From Burkholderia sp. SRS-W-2-2016 (GTDB lineage Bacteria > Pseudomonadota > Gammaproteobacteria > Burkholderiales > Burkholderiaceae): a DNA stretch of 64,000 bases. The notes under the pieces are model-generated. The model ran no database searches and was not told where the DNA came from. It saw nothing but the letters and a program-made list of their open reading frames with translations. This document shows, one piece after another, positions 44,523 to 52,601 of the stretch. The stretch lies in contig NZ_MSDV01000060.1 of NCBI RefSeq assembly GCF_001931485.1, positions 1 to 64,000 of the forward strand, read 5' to 3'. Positions within the stretch are counted from its first letter, which is position 1, and each line of letters starts with the position of its first letter. The position numbers and the translations under genes were made by a program.

Positions 44523-45608
44523 ATGGTCGGCAGGGTTATTAGAAAACTGGGTTCGATCGTCTACGATCACCCGACGGTCGCAGAGGATGCCGAGCGGCAC
44601 GGGCGTTTTGGCCGTCTGAAAATCGCGCTCGTCACGGATTACTTCACGGCCGACTGTCTGTCCGTGGAATGCCGGATTCGAGTGATGACGCCGAAGAACT
44701 ACCGCGACGTGATCAGCCATTGGAAACCGGATCTGGTACTGGTCGAATCCGCTTTTCACGGCGTGGACGGCAGCTGGCGCTACGAACTGGCGAAGCAGCC
44801 AAGGTTGCTGCGCCTGACCAAACCGAAGGCGATTTTCCGTCTGGTCGATTTCGCGAGGAAGGCGGGCGTTCCCACGGTGTTCTGGAACAAGGACGACGGT
44901 CCATTCTTCGACGCGTTCATCGACGTCGCGAAGTCGTTCGACTATGTCTTCACGACCGACGAGGAATGTCTGGAACGTTATCGCCAGCAGGTGCCGGCGC
45001 ACGTACCCGTCAATTCGCTGATCATGCCGTTTCAGCCGGTATTTCACAGCTTCACGGGCTTCAATTTCACGCGCAATGAAGTCTGCTTTACCGGCAGTTA
45101 TTACCGGCGCATCCTGAACGAGCGGCGTCGTTTTCTCGACATGGTGTTCGAGATTTGCGAGCACAACGAGATGCCGCTCAACGTGTTCGATCGCAATCAC
45201 GACCGGCTGTCGCGCCATCTCGAGTTTCGTTTTCCGAAGACGAGTCAGATGCGCTTGCACGGGAAAGTCGCGCATCGCGAGACCGCCAATGTCTACAAGT
45301 CGCACGCGGTATCGCTCAACGTCAACTCGGTCACGAGCTCGGAAACGATGTTCTCCCGTCGCCTGCTCGAAATTATCGCGTGCGGCGGGATTGCGGTAAC
45401 CAACCCGAGTCGGGCTGTCGAGCGTCATTTCCGCGATTTCTGCCACGTCGTGAACACCTACGAAGAGACACGCGAACTGTTCGGGCGTCTGCGTCATGGC
45501 CCGGCGCAGGACGATCTGGATCGCGCCGAAGCCGGTGCGAAATACGTGCGAGAGCATCACACCTGGGCACATCGGTTAGAGGAAATCTGCGCCGTCGTGA
45601 AACTTTGA
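44523..45608 (+). CDS. CgeB-type glycosyltransferase
   Basis: 361 aa. Features of the CgeB/spore-maturation-type GT-B family: FWNKDDGPFFDAFIDVAKSFDYVFTTDEE in the N-domain, VCFTGSYYRRILNERR at the hinge, and a C-terminal donor part SRRLLEIIACGGIAVTNPS. Sugar specificity cannot be inferred. It follows the GT4 gene by 5 bp. Confidence 0.8.
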   Translation: MVGRVIRKLGSIVYDHPTVAEDAERHGRFGRLKIALVTDYFTADCLSVECRIRVMTPKNYRDVISHWKPDLVLVESAFHGVDGSWRYELAKQPRLLRLTKPKAIFRLVDFARKAGVPTVFWNKDDGPFFDAFIDVAKSFDYVFTTDEECLERYRQQVPAHVPVNSLIMPFQPVFHSFTGFNFTRNEVCFTGSYYRRILNERRRFLDMVFEICEHNEMPLNVFDRNHDRLSRHLEFRFPKTSQMRLHGKVAHRETANVYKSHAVSLNVNSVTSSETMFSRRLLEIIACGGIAVTNPSRAVERHFRDFCHVVNTYEETRELFGRLRHGPAQDDLDRAEAGAKYVREHHTWAHRLEEICAVVKL

Positions 45609-45621
45609 GGAACTGATCACG

Positions 45622-47121
45622 ATGCTTGCGCTGTTTTCGTGGATTTGCCAGGCGGTATTTCTCGTCGTGGTCGTCTATTTCGCCGTGTACGTACTGCTCG
45701 AGTTGCGGGTATTCCTGATTTCGCAAAAGGTCGAGCGGCGGAAGTTGACGGAACTCGTGCATGCGGCGGCTAAAGCTGAAGCTGGAAACGAGACGGAGAA
45801 CTGGCCGGCTGTGAGCGTGTTATTGCCGGTCCGAAACGAATCCGAAGTGGTGGAGCGGCTGATCGACGCGGTGTGCCGTTTAGATTATCCGGGCGAATTG
45901 CTCGAAATTCTGGTGCTTGACGATTCGTCGGATGGCACTACCGCACTCGCACGTCGACGCGTGGATTGGCATGCGGCGAAGGGAGTCGACATTCGTCTCG
46001 TCAAGCGGCTCGATCGCAAAGGATATAAGGCGGGTAATCTCGTCAACGGCATTCAGCAGTCGCATGGCGAGTTCTTTGCGATCTTCGACGCGGATTTCCT
46101 GCCGCCCGCTGATTTCCTGCTCAAAACGATCCCCTGTTTCAAGGACCCGCATCTGGGCTTTTTGCAGACGGGCATTGGTTACGAAAATCGCGACGTGTCG
46201 TTTCTCACCCGCTTTCAGGCGATGGAAATGGGGCATCAGCAATACGTGACTGTGGGTCTGAGCGAAGACGGCGACATGGCGTCGCTTAGCGGAAGTTCGT
46301 GTGTATGGCGCAGGACGTGTGTGGATGCGTTGGGCGGCTGGAATGCTTCGACGGTGACCGAAGATGTCGATCTGGGCTATCGCGCCCAGTTCGGCGAATG
46401 GAAATACGCGTATTTGCGCGATGTCGTATCGATGTCGGTATTGCCTGAGACGATCAGTGCCTATCGCATCCAGCGCGAACGCTGGGGAAGGGGGCTGATT
46501 CACAGCGGTTTCAAACACATCAGGCAAATGCTCTCGCAGCGCATGCCGCTGATGAAACGCATGCACGCAATCTCCGTGATGTTTTCGTCGGTACTGCTCG
46601 CGTCGATTTATGTACTGACGTTGCTGAGCCTGCCGTTGACTTATTTAATGCATTTCGACGGCGCGGGTATGCGATGGGGCGCGCTCGCGTTTTTCGCGCT
46701 TGTCGTGTTGTGGGGACTGGAAAATGCGTTCGGCGCGCGCAGAGGCGCGCGCTTCAGCAACAAGCCTAACGTGCTGAGGGATGTATGGGATACCTATCTG
46801 TATATCTCAATGTTCCTTCCGATGGCCTGGTATTACTTCGCTGGCGGGGTGCGCGCGCTGTTTGGCGTTCACGGCGATTTTCATCGCACGCCCAAGGGCA
46901 AGGACGGCTACGGCGTGATCATGCCGCGTATTAACTCGGTGTTGCTCGCCGGTGAGGTTTTCACGTTTTTCTACGCGCTCGTGGCGGTTTGGGCTGCATG
47001 GCGAAGCGCGAATTACTTTTTGGTTCCACTCGACGTGACCGCGTGCGTTGGCTTCGGTATGGCGCTGTATTGGTCGTGGCAGGAGCGCTGCGCACATCGG
47101 CGCGAGAAGCAGGGCGTTTGA
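45622..47121 (+). CDS. Membrane GT2 processive-type glycosyltransferase (cellulose/mannan synthase-like)
   Basis: 499 aa. N-terminal helix (WICQAVFLVVVVYFAVYVLLE), GT2 domain with LPVRNESEVV, LDDSSDGT, IFDADFLPP, TVTEDVDLGYRAQ and the QxxRW-type QRERWGRG, then about four C-terminal helices (VLLASIYVLTLLSLPLTYL, WGALAFFALVVLWGL and others). This is the layout of synthases that polymerise and may translocate a glycan, such as CslA/mannan synthase. It may define a polymer independent of the ABC exporter. The next gene starts three bases later. Confidence 0.87.
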   Translation: MLALFSWICQAVFLVVVVYFAVYVLLELRVFLISQKVERRKLTELVHAAAKAEAGNETENWPAVSVLLPVRNESEVVERLIDAVCRLDYPGELLEILVLDDSSDGTTALARRRVDWHAAKGVDIRLVKRLDRKGYKAGNLVNGIQQSHGEFFAIFDADFLPPADFLLKTIPCFKDPHLGFLQTGIGYENRDVSFLTRFQAMEMGHQQYVTVGLSEDGDMASLSGSSCVWRRTCVDALGGWNASTVTEDVDLGYRAQFGEWKYAYLRDVVSMSVLPETISAYRIQRERWGRGLIHSGFKHIRQMLSQRMPLMKRMHAISVMFSSVLLASIYVLTLLSLPLTYLMHFDGAGMRWGALAFFALVVLWGLENAFGARRGARFSNKPNVLRDVWDTYLYISMFLPMAWYYFAGGVRALFGVHGDFHRTPKGKDGYGVIMPRINSVLLAGEVFTFFYALVAVWAAWRSANYFLVPLDVTACVGFGMALYWSWQERCAHRREKQGV

Positions 47122-47123
47122 AT

Positions 47124-47768
47124 ATGTCCATCAATCTTACGTTTCGCCCGGCGCGTGCAAGCGATGCAGTAGCCTGCGCGCCGCTTGTATTTGAGTCCGG
47201 TGAACACGAGTTCGAGTTTTTTCTAGGCGTTCCGGCGGCACGATGCATTGCGTTTCTCGAATACTCGTTCGCACTTTCGGCCGGACGGTTTTCGTGGCGC
47301 CGGCATGAAGTTGCAGTTGATGCGCGAGGCGAGATTGTAGCGGTGCTGGCGGCGCACGACGGCCGTCGCATCCTCGCGGACGATGCTCATATCGTGTGGG
47401 CGCTCTCGCGCCATTTCGGACTGTTCCGCGCTGTGCCGATGCTGTTGCGCGGCCTCGTGCTCGAAACGGAATTGCCCAAACCCAAACGCGCGCAGACGCT
47501 CATCGCGCACTGTGCAACGAGCGAAGACGTGCGCGGCATGGGAGTTTTTAGCGCGTTATTCAAGCACGCTTTACGCGCAGACGTCGCAGCTCAGCGAGGT
47601 CTCGAAGTGAGCGAACGTGACATCGTGCTCGACGTGCTGGTGAGCAACGAGCGCGCGGCGTCGCTTTATCGACGGCTTGGATTCGTCGAGCTGCCGAGGC
47701 GCAAACCGCGCTCGGCGCGCTTGCCGGTGGCGTTGGAATCGGTGCGTATGCGCTTCGAAACTCACTGA
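47124..47768 (+). CDS. GNAT family N-acetyltransferase
   Basis: 214 aa. A GNAT pattern: FRPARASDAVACAPLVF at the start, the acetyl-CoA loop region CATSEDVRGMGVFSALFKHAL (R/Q-x-x-G-x-G/A-like) and LDVLVSNERAASLYRRLGFVEL at the end. Position at the end of the polysaccharide operon suggests acetylation of an amino sugar or peptide-like group, but many GNATs act elsewhere. ATG at 47124 was chosen over the long upstream frame, which lies inside the GT2 gene. Confidence 0.82.
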   Translation: MSINLTFRPARASDAVACAPLVFESGEHEFEFFLGVPAARCIAFLEYSFALSAGRFSWRRHEVAVDARGEIVAVLAAHDGRRILADDAHIVWALSRHFGLFRAVPMLLRGLVLETELPKPKRAQTLIAHCATSEDVRGMGVFSALFKHALRADVAAQRGLEVSERDIVLDVLVSNERAASLYRRLGFVELPRRKPRSARLPVALESVRMRFETH

Positions 47769-47896
47769 TAGTTTCGGAAGCTCCGGCCGATTGGTTGGTA
47801 AATGGGAGAGCTAAAGGCGTGCAAACGAACGCCGCGATCCGCTCATTCCGAAAGCGGGCCGCGGCGCTGCACCGAAAACGCAACTGGAACCGCCTC

Positions 47897-48139
47897 TTAC
47901 AACGGCACCACATGCAAAGGCTGCGGATAGCACCCCGGCGCACGAACCGGCTCGCACCCATAGTGCACCGGCGGCGGGCAGGGGTTCCAACGCGGCGGGA
48001 CGCAGACCCGTGGCGGTTCGGGGTGACACCACTGCGGCTCTTCGCGCTTGTAGCAGGCATTACCGCCGCGTACCGCTTGCGCTTCCGCGCGGTCGAGTTC
48101 GCCACAGTGGGACAGGTCGCTGAGAATAAGGCTGGTCAT
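47897..48139 (-). CDS. Double-glycine-leader, Cys/Pro-rich small peptide (RiPP-precursor-like)
   Basis: 80 aa, opposite in strand to the polysaccharide operon. Residues 1-26 look like a leader: MTSLILSDLSHCGELD, then RAEAQAVRGG ending in Gly-Gly. The 54-residue remainder has six cysteines at core positions 3, 12, 20, 28, 36 and 44 (spacing 9, 8, 8, 8, 8), about 15 prolines and few hydrophobic residues, ending PQPLHVVPL. The ribosome-binding site CCGGAG lies seven bases before the ATG, and an 8-bp dyad sits 31 bp upstream. No protease-transporter or modification enzyme is in the window. It could be a secreted metal-binding or crosslinked peptide. A structural Cys-rich protein with a coincidental GG is the alternative. 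Confidence 0.72.
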   Translation of the reverse strand: MTSLILSDLSHCGELDRAEAQAVRGGNACYKREEPQWCHPEPPRVCVPPRWNPCPPPVHYGCEPVRAPGCYPQPLHVVPL

Positions 48140-48169
48140 GATGGATCTCCGGCAAGGGTGGAAGGGCTA

Positions 48170-48192
48170 CGAGCACGTTATCGCCGTGCTCG
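48170..48192. repeat. Perfect inverted repeat in front of the small peptide gene
   Basis: CGAGCACG (48170-48177) and CGTGCTCG (48185-48192) with a 7-nt AT-rich spacer. It lies 31 bp upstream of the peptide start on the minus strand, so it is either an operator or a 5' UTR hairpin. The remainder of 48193-48378 has no gene. Confidence 0.55.
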
Positions 48193-48378
48193 GGCCTTTA
48201 ATCGCACGCACCATGCCATGCGCCGGAAAGCCCCGCGTACAGGAGACCTACAGTATTCGCCCGGTCGAATCCACAGGAAAGTGACCGCCATCGGCCAACT
48301 TGCGCCAGCCAAGGTGTCGTCGCATCACCAACACGTTGCCGACTCAGAAAAGCCGACTCAGAGAAGCCAATCAACCAA

Positions 48379-49065
48379 TCACGCGCGCACCCACCCCGCG
48401 AGCAACCCCGGCAACTCAGCCATATCCCTGAACACGTGCACGACTCCCGCGCCATGCAACGCGGTCGCGCTGCTATGGCCGAGTTGCGACGGGCAATAAC
48501 CGAACACCGTCGCACCGGCCGCAACACCGGCGGTCGCGCCGGTCACGGTATCTTCCACCACCGCGCAACGTTTCGGATCGACACCCAACGCAGCAGCGGC
48601 CGCGAGATAAACATCGGGAAACGGCTTGCTGCGCGGCATTTCATGGCCGCTAAAAATACGCCCTTCGAAGCAGTCGAGAATCCCCGCTTTAGCGAGCTGC
48701 AACTCGACCTTCACGCGGTCCGCGCCCGACGCCACCGCAATGCGTCCATTCAGCGTCTGCTTTAGCGCGCGCACTGCATCGGCGGCGCCGTCGATCGCCT
48801 GCAACTCGCTGTCGAGCGCCGCATTGCGCCGCGCGCGAAATTGCGTGAGCCACTCGGGCGTGATCGCAAAGCCGGTGCGTGCTTCGATCAGCGGCGCGTC
48901 GTCCTTGACCATTTTGCCGACGAAAATGCGCATCGCTTCTTCGACGCTCAGATGCCAGCCAAGCTCGCCGAGCATTTCGGTGAGCACGCGATTGGTGATG
49001 GGTTCGGAGTCGACCAGTACGCCGTCGCAGTCAAACAGTACGGCGTCGAAGGGGAAATCGGACAT
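48379..49065 (-). CDS. HAD superfamily phosphatase (beta-phosphoglucomutase-like)
   Basis: 228 aa. Motif I DAVLFDCDGVLVDSEPITNR with both Asp; motif II VASGADRVKVELQLAK; Lys/motif III region GHEMPRSKPFPDVYLAAAAALG; motif IV VVEDTVTGATAGVAAGATVFG. The alpha-helical cap follows motif I. It resembles the YieH/Gph-like sugar-phosphate phosphatases; the substrate is unknown. The start ATG has no clear purine-rich site upstream. It lies 84 bp after the flavin reductase in the same direction but may be separately transcribed. Confidence 0.87.
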   Translation of the reverse strand: MSDFPFDAVLFDCDGVLVDSEPITNRVLTEMLGELGWHLSVEEAMRIFVGKMVKDDAPLIEARTGFAITPEWLTQFRARRNAALDSELQAIDGAADAVRALKQTLNGRIAVASGADRVKVELQLAKAGILDCFEGRIFSGHEMPRSKPFPDVYLAAAAALGVDPKRCAVVEDTVTGATAGVAAGATVFGYCPSQLGHSSATALHGAGVVHVFRDMAELPGLLAGWVRA

Positions 49066-49149
49066 CGGGCAGGGAAGGAGAGAGATCGAGGAACCGGCAA
49101 GGATACCTCACCGGCCGGTGCGACGCGTGCCGCGCGCGTCGTTCTCCCG

Positions 49150-49674
49150 CTACGCCGCGCGCGCTATTGCATGCGCGGTATGCACCGAATCCGCGCCGAC
49201 CCGATGATAGCGACGGCCGTAATAGATCAGCGCGTCGCGCGCGCCGTCGTGCGTGCGCGCGGCCTTCACCGCGCAGAAGAACACCGTATGCGTGCCGACC
49301 TCGGTGACCGACTCGATCTCGCAGTCGAGCGACGCGAGCGCGTCCTGCAACACCGGCGCACCGGTCGCGAGACGCTCCCATTTGGCGGCGGCGAAGCGCT
49401 CGTCGATCGCCAGCGAGCCGGTGGCGAAGTGCGCGGCGAGTGCCTGCTGCTCGGCGCCGAGCACGTTCACGCAGAGCTTGCCGTTCGCGTGGAACACCGC
49501 GTTATTGCGGCTGCTGCGATTGATGCAGACGAGCAGCGTGGGCGGCTCGTCGGTGACACCGCAGACCGCCGACGCGGTGCAGCCGGCCAGCCCGGCTTCG
49601 CCGTCGCTGGTGATGATGTTGACGGCCGCGCCGAGCCCGGCCATCGCTTCGCGGAACGTGCTCTTGTCAAGCAT
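49150..49674 (-). CDS. Flavin reductase domain protein (HpaC/RutF-like)
   Basis: 174 aa FMN-binding split-barrel reductase. Typical segments: FREAMAGLGAAVNIITSDGE, GCTASAVCGVTDEPPTLLVCINRSSRNN and GKLCVNVLGAEQQALAAHFA. It supplies reduced FMN to the monooxygenase encoded 29 bp upstream on the same strand. GAGGCGAGG precedes the ATG by seven bases. Confidence 0.9.
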   Translation of the reverse strand: MLDKSTFREAMAGLGAAVNIITSDGEAGLAGCTASAVCGVTDEPPTLLVCINRSSRNNAVFHANGKLCVNVLGAEQQALAAHFATGSLAIDERFAAAKWERLATGAPVLQDALASLDCEIESVTEVGTHTVFFCAVKAARTHDGARDALIYYGRRYHRVGADSVHTAHAIARAA

Positions 49675-49703
49675 GGGTGCCTCGCCTCGTCAGTTCTCGT
49701 CAG

Positions 49704-51098
49704 TCAGTTCGATGCCGCGTCAGCCGGCGCCGCCGCGCAGGCCGGCGAGCGGAAGCGCGCGGCCGTATGGCTGTCGGGCAAACGCGCATGACCGAACAGC
49801 TTTTCGCGCAACGTGCCGTCGCGATACCCGCGCTTGTACGCGCCGCGCTCCTGCAGCAGCGGCACCACCAGCTCGATGAAATCGTCGAAGCATTCGGGCA
49901 CGACGGTGCGCGACAGATTGAAACCGTCGACGCCTGTCTGTTCGGTCCACTCGATCAGTTCGTTAGCAATCCTGTCAGCCGAGCCGACCAGCGGCTGCTG
50001 CCGGCTGCCGAGCACCATCTGTTCGAGCAGCTTGCGTTTGGTCCATTGCGGGCCGGCCGCGCGCGTCATCGCCTCGACGTTCGACACGATCGCCTGGCTC
50101 TTGCCGGTCTCGATCGGCTCGTCGAGGTCGTAGCGCGCGAAGTCGATCCCGAGTGACGCCGCCGCATGCACGAGCGCGGCCTCCGAGCTCACATAGCGCC
50201 GGTACTCCGCATACTTTTCCTCGGCTTCGCGCTCGGTGCGTCCGGTGATCACGGTCTGGCCGAGCAGTACCTTGATGTCGTCGGCGCGCCGGCCGCCGGC
50301 CACCGCATGCTCGCGGATATCGTCGACGATCGCCTTGACCGCCGGCTTCGCCTGGCCGTTGACGAACACGCATTCCGCGTGCGCCGCCGCGAACTGCTTG
50401 CCGCGCGAGGACGAGCCGGCCTGATACAGCACCGGTGTACGCTGCGGCGACGGCTCGGCCAGATGCATCGCATCGACCCGATACTGCTTGCCGTGGTGAT
50501 GGATCACATGCACCTTCGATGCATCCGCATACACCCCTCGCTCGCGGTCGCGCAGTACCGCGCCGTCTTCCCAGCTGCATTCCCACAGCTTGTAGACCAG
50601 CTCCATGTATTCGTCGGCGAGGTCGTAGCGGTCGTCGTGCGCCATCTGGCCGGTCAGGCCGATCGCGCGCGACGCGCTGTCCAGATAGCCGGTCACGATG
50701 TTCCAGCCGACCCGGCCGCGCGTCAGATGATCGAGAGTCGACATCCGCCGCGCGAACAGATACGGCTGCTCGACCGACAGGTTCGACGTGACCCCGAACG
50801 ACAGATGGCGGGTGACCGCGGCCATCGCCGGAATCAGCAGCGTCGGGTCGTTGACCGGCACCTGCACCGCGCCGCGGATCGCGGCGTCCGGGTTGCCGCC
50901 GTAGACGTCGTAGACGCCCACCACGTCGGCGAAGAAGATGCCGTCGAACAGGCCGGCTTCGAGCTTGCGCGCGTAGTCGGTCCAGTACTGCAGATCGGTG
51001 TAGCGGCTGGACTGATCGCGCGGATGGGTCCACAGACCTTGCTGGATGTGACCTACGCAGTTCATGTCAAACGCGTTGAGAACGATTTCCTTCGGCAT
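49704..51098 (-). CDS. LLM-class flavin-dependent monooxygenase (NtaA/SnaA/DszA type)
   Basis: 464 aa. The N-terminus VLNAFDMNCVGHIQQGLWTHP, the block TDLQYWTDYARKLEAGLFDG, and VGWNIVTGYLDSASRAIGL are typical of the nitrilotriacetate/pristinamycin/dibenzothiophene-sulfone monooxygenase group. With the adjacent flavin reductase it forms a two-component oxygenase; the substrate (amine, sulfonate or sulfone) cannot be told from sequence. Divergent from the XRE-cupin regulator at 51267. Confidence 0.92.
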   Translation of the reverse strand: MPKEIVLNAFDMNCVGHIQQGLWTHPRDQSSRYTDLQYWTDYARKLEAGLFDGIFFADVVGVYDVYGGNPDAAIRGAVQVPVNDPTLLIPAMAAVTRHLSFGVTSNLSVEQPYLFARRMSTLDHLTRGRVGWNIVTGYLDSASRAIGLTGQMAHDDRYDLADEYMELVYKLWECSWEDGAVLRDRERGVYADASKVHVIHHHGKQYRVDAMHLAEPSPQRTPVLYQAGSSSRGKQFAAAHAECVFVNGQAKPAVKAIVDDIREHAVAGGRRADDIKVLLGQTVITGRTEREAEEKYAEYRRYVSSEAALVHAAASLGIDFARYDLDEPIETGKSQAIVSNVEAMTRAAGPQWTKRKLLEQMVLGSRQQPLVGSADRIANELIEWTEQTGVDGFNLSRTVVPECFDDFIELVVPLLQERGAYKRGYRDGTLREKLFGHARLPDSHTAARFRSPACAAAPADAASN

Positions 51099-51145
51099 GG
51101 CGGGTTCCGGCTAGAGTGGCGGACGGTCAAGCGGTTTCGTTTAAT

Positions 51146-51179
51146 ATAGTAGACGAAAAATTACTATGCAAGACATAGT
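51146..51179. promoter_or_regulatory. Divergent operator candidate between monooxygenase and XRE-cupin gene
   Basis: In an AT-rich island, ATAGTA (51146-51151)/TACTAT (51162-51167) and ACTATG (51163-51168)/CATAGT (51174-51179) form two overlapping dyads. They lie 48-81 bp upstream of the monooxygenase and ~90-120 bp upstream of the regulator, a natural site for XRE-cupin control of both. Confidence 0.5.
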
Positions 51180-51266
51180 TGAGCGACGCGTTGCGAGCGC
51201 CGTACGCCCGCCGCCGGGACGCATCGATATAATTCGCGGTACTCATTTCCGCCCCGACTACCCGCC

Positions 51267-51836
51267 ATGTCCGAATCCTCCGCCATCGATCTCAGCCAGG
51301 CGATCTCCGCGCGCGTCAAGACCGAGCGCGAGGCGCGCAACTGGTCGCTCAGCGAGCTGGCCGAGCGCTCGGGGGTGTCCAAGGCGATGATCAGCAAGAT
51401 CGAGCGCGGCGAGGCGAGTCCGACCGCGACCGTGCTCGGGCGCTTGTCGGGCGCGTTCGGGCTGACGCTGTCGACCTTGCTCGCGCTCGCGGAGCAGACC
51501 GGCGAGCGGCTCGTGCGCCGTGCGGACCAGTCGCTGTGGGAAGACCCCGAAACCGGCTATACGCGGCGGCGCATTTCACCGCCGACCGGCGGCGTGCTGG
51601 AGTTGCTCGAAATCGAATTGCCGGTGGGCGTGCGGGTGCCGTATCCGTCCGATGCGTTCGTGTTCCAGCATCAGCAGATCTGGGTCACGCAAGGAGTCCT
51701 GACGTTTCGCGAAGGCGTGCTGACGTATCGGCTCGAAGCGGGCGACTGCCTGCAACTGGGCGCGCCGGTCGAATGCGAGTTTTTCAATGCGGGCACCGAG
51801 GTGTGCCGCTATGTGGTGGGGTTGGTGCGTCGTTGA
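51267..51836 (+). CDS. XRE-family regulator with C-terminal cupin domain
   Basis: 189 aa. N-terminal helix-turn-helix: LSELAERSGVSKAMISKIERGEASPTATVLGRLSGAFG. C-terminal cupin (~105-187): VPYPSDAFVFQHQQIWVTQGVLTF and LEAGDCLQLGAPVECEFFNAG. This class senses small ligands through the cupin and often represses a neighbouring catabolic gene, here probably the divergent flavin monooxygenase. Confidence 0.92.
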   Translation: MSESSAIDLSQAISARVKTEREARNWSLSELAERSGVSKAMISKIERGEASPTATVLGRLSGAFGLTLSTLLALAEQTGERLVRRADQSLWEDPETGYTRRRISPPTGGVLELLEIELPVGVRVPYPSDAFVFQHQQIWVTQGVLTFREGVLTYRLEAGDCLQLGAPVECEFFNAGTEVCRYVVGLVRR

Positions 51837-51846
51837 GGATCAGGAG

Positions 51847-51880
51847 GAGGCGCCGCATGCACCGTTGACGGCGGCGCCTC
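51847..51880 (+). terminator. Terminator-like hairpin after the XRE-cupin gene
   Basis: Perfect 10-bp inverted repeat GAGGCGCCGC (51847-51856)/GCGGCGCCTC (51871-51880), ten bases after the stop, between convergent genes. No T run follows. Confidence 0.6.
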
Positions 51881-51887
51881 GTCCAAG

Positions 51888-51940
51888 CGGATTCAGACGG
51901 ATTCCAGAGGATTCAAGCGGATTCAGGCAGATTCAAGCGC
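51888..51940 (+). repeat. Five tandem 10-bp repeats (GCGGATTCAR)
   Basis: About five copies of a decamer related to GCGGATTCAG/ACGGATTCCA/GAGGATTCAA run head to tail from 51888 to 51940 in the gap between the convergent regulator and BON genes. Period one helical turn. Function unknown; slippage product or protein site. Confidence 0.7.
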
Positions 51941-51962
51941 TCGGGCGAGCGCCGCCCGGCGC

Positions 51963-52343
51963 TCAGCTCCCGCCGCTCCCGCCGCCGGAGCGCGGACTGA
52001 GGGTGAGCTTGTTGGCCACCGAGGTGACGCCCGGCACGGTTTTGGCGACGTCGCCGGCCTGCTGGATCATGCTGCCCTGAGGCACCGAGCCGGTCAGCGT
52101 CACCGCGCCGCCGCGCGCCCGCACGAACACGTTCGACACATTGAAGCCGGACGTCCGCGACAGCGCCCGCCGCACGTCGCGGCCGAGCTTGCGATCCGCC
52201 TGCTTCGTGGCCTTCGGATTCGCGGCCGACGCGGCGGCCGTGTCGGCGGGCGGTTGCGCGTCGGACGCCTGGGCATAGACGCTCGACGCGCTCGCCACGC
52301 ACAGCGCGATACCGAGTGCTTTCAAGAGATTGACTGTTTTCAC
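51963..52343 (-). CDS. Secreted BON-domain protein
   Basis: 126 aa. Signal peptide LLKALGIALCVASASSVYAQ, an Ala-rich linker, then one BON domain (VRRALSRTSGFNVSNVFVRARGGAVTLTGSVPQG, QQAGDVAKTVPGVTSVANKLTL), ending in a Gly/Ser tail. BON domains in periplasmic proteins such as OsmY bind membranes or stress targets. GTG at 52343 is chosen because it places the signal peptide at the N-terminus. Longer starts up to 52622 run into non-homologous sequence. Confidence 0.82.
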   Translation of the reverse strand: MKTVNLLKALGIALCVASASSVYAQASDAQPPADTAAASAANPKATKQADRKLGRDVRRALSRTSGFNVSNVFVRARGGAVTLTGSVPQGSMIQQAGDVAKTVPGVTSVANKLTLSPRSGGGSGGS

Positions 52344-52601
52344 GTTTTCACCATCCTCGATAAATGGAGTTCGCTTCGTTGCCGGCAAAAATGCTGCGCC
52401 TGGGTCGAGCAGGTCTGGACTCTGCGGAAACGCCTGTCTTATAGAAGAGTGCCGTTGCGGCGCCTCCGGCGCGCTTAAACGATACTCCACGCGGCGCGCG
52501 GACGCGAAGAAAATGCGGCGATGCATGCGCATCGAGTGGGCGGAGCAGGGGCGCGCACGACGACAGTGATGCTTCGCGGTGGCCGCTGCGCGGACCCGCG
52601 A

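Noticed and set aside
51888..51940. CRISPR-like array
   Set aside because: Units are only 10 bp, contiguous without spacers and no cas genes are present.
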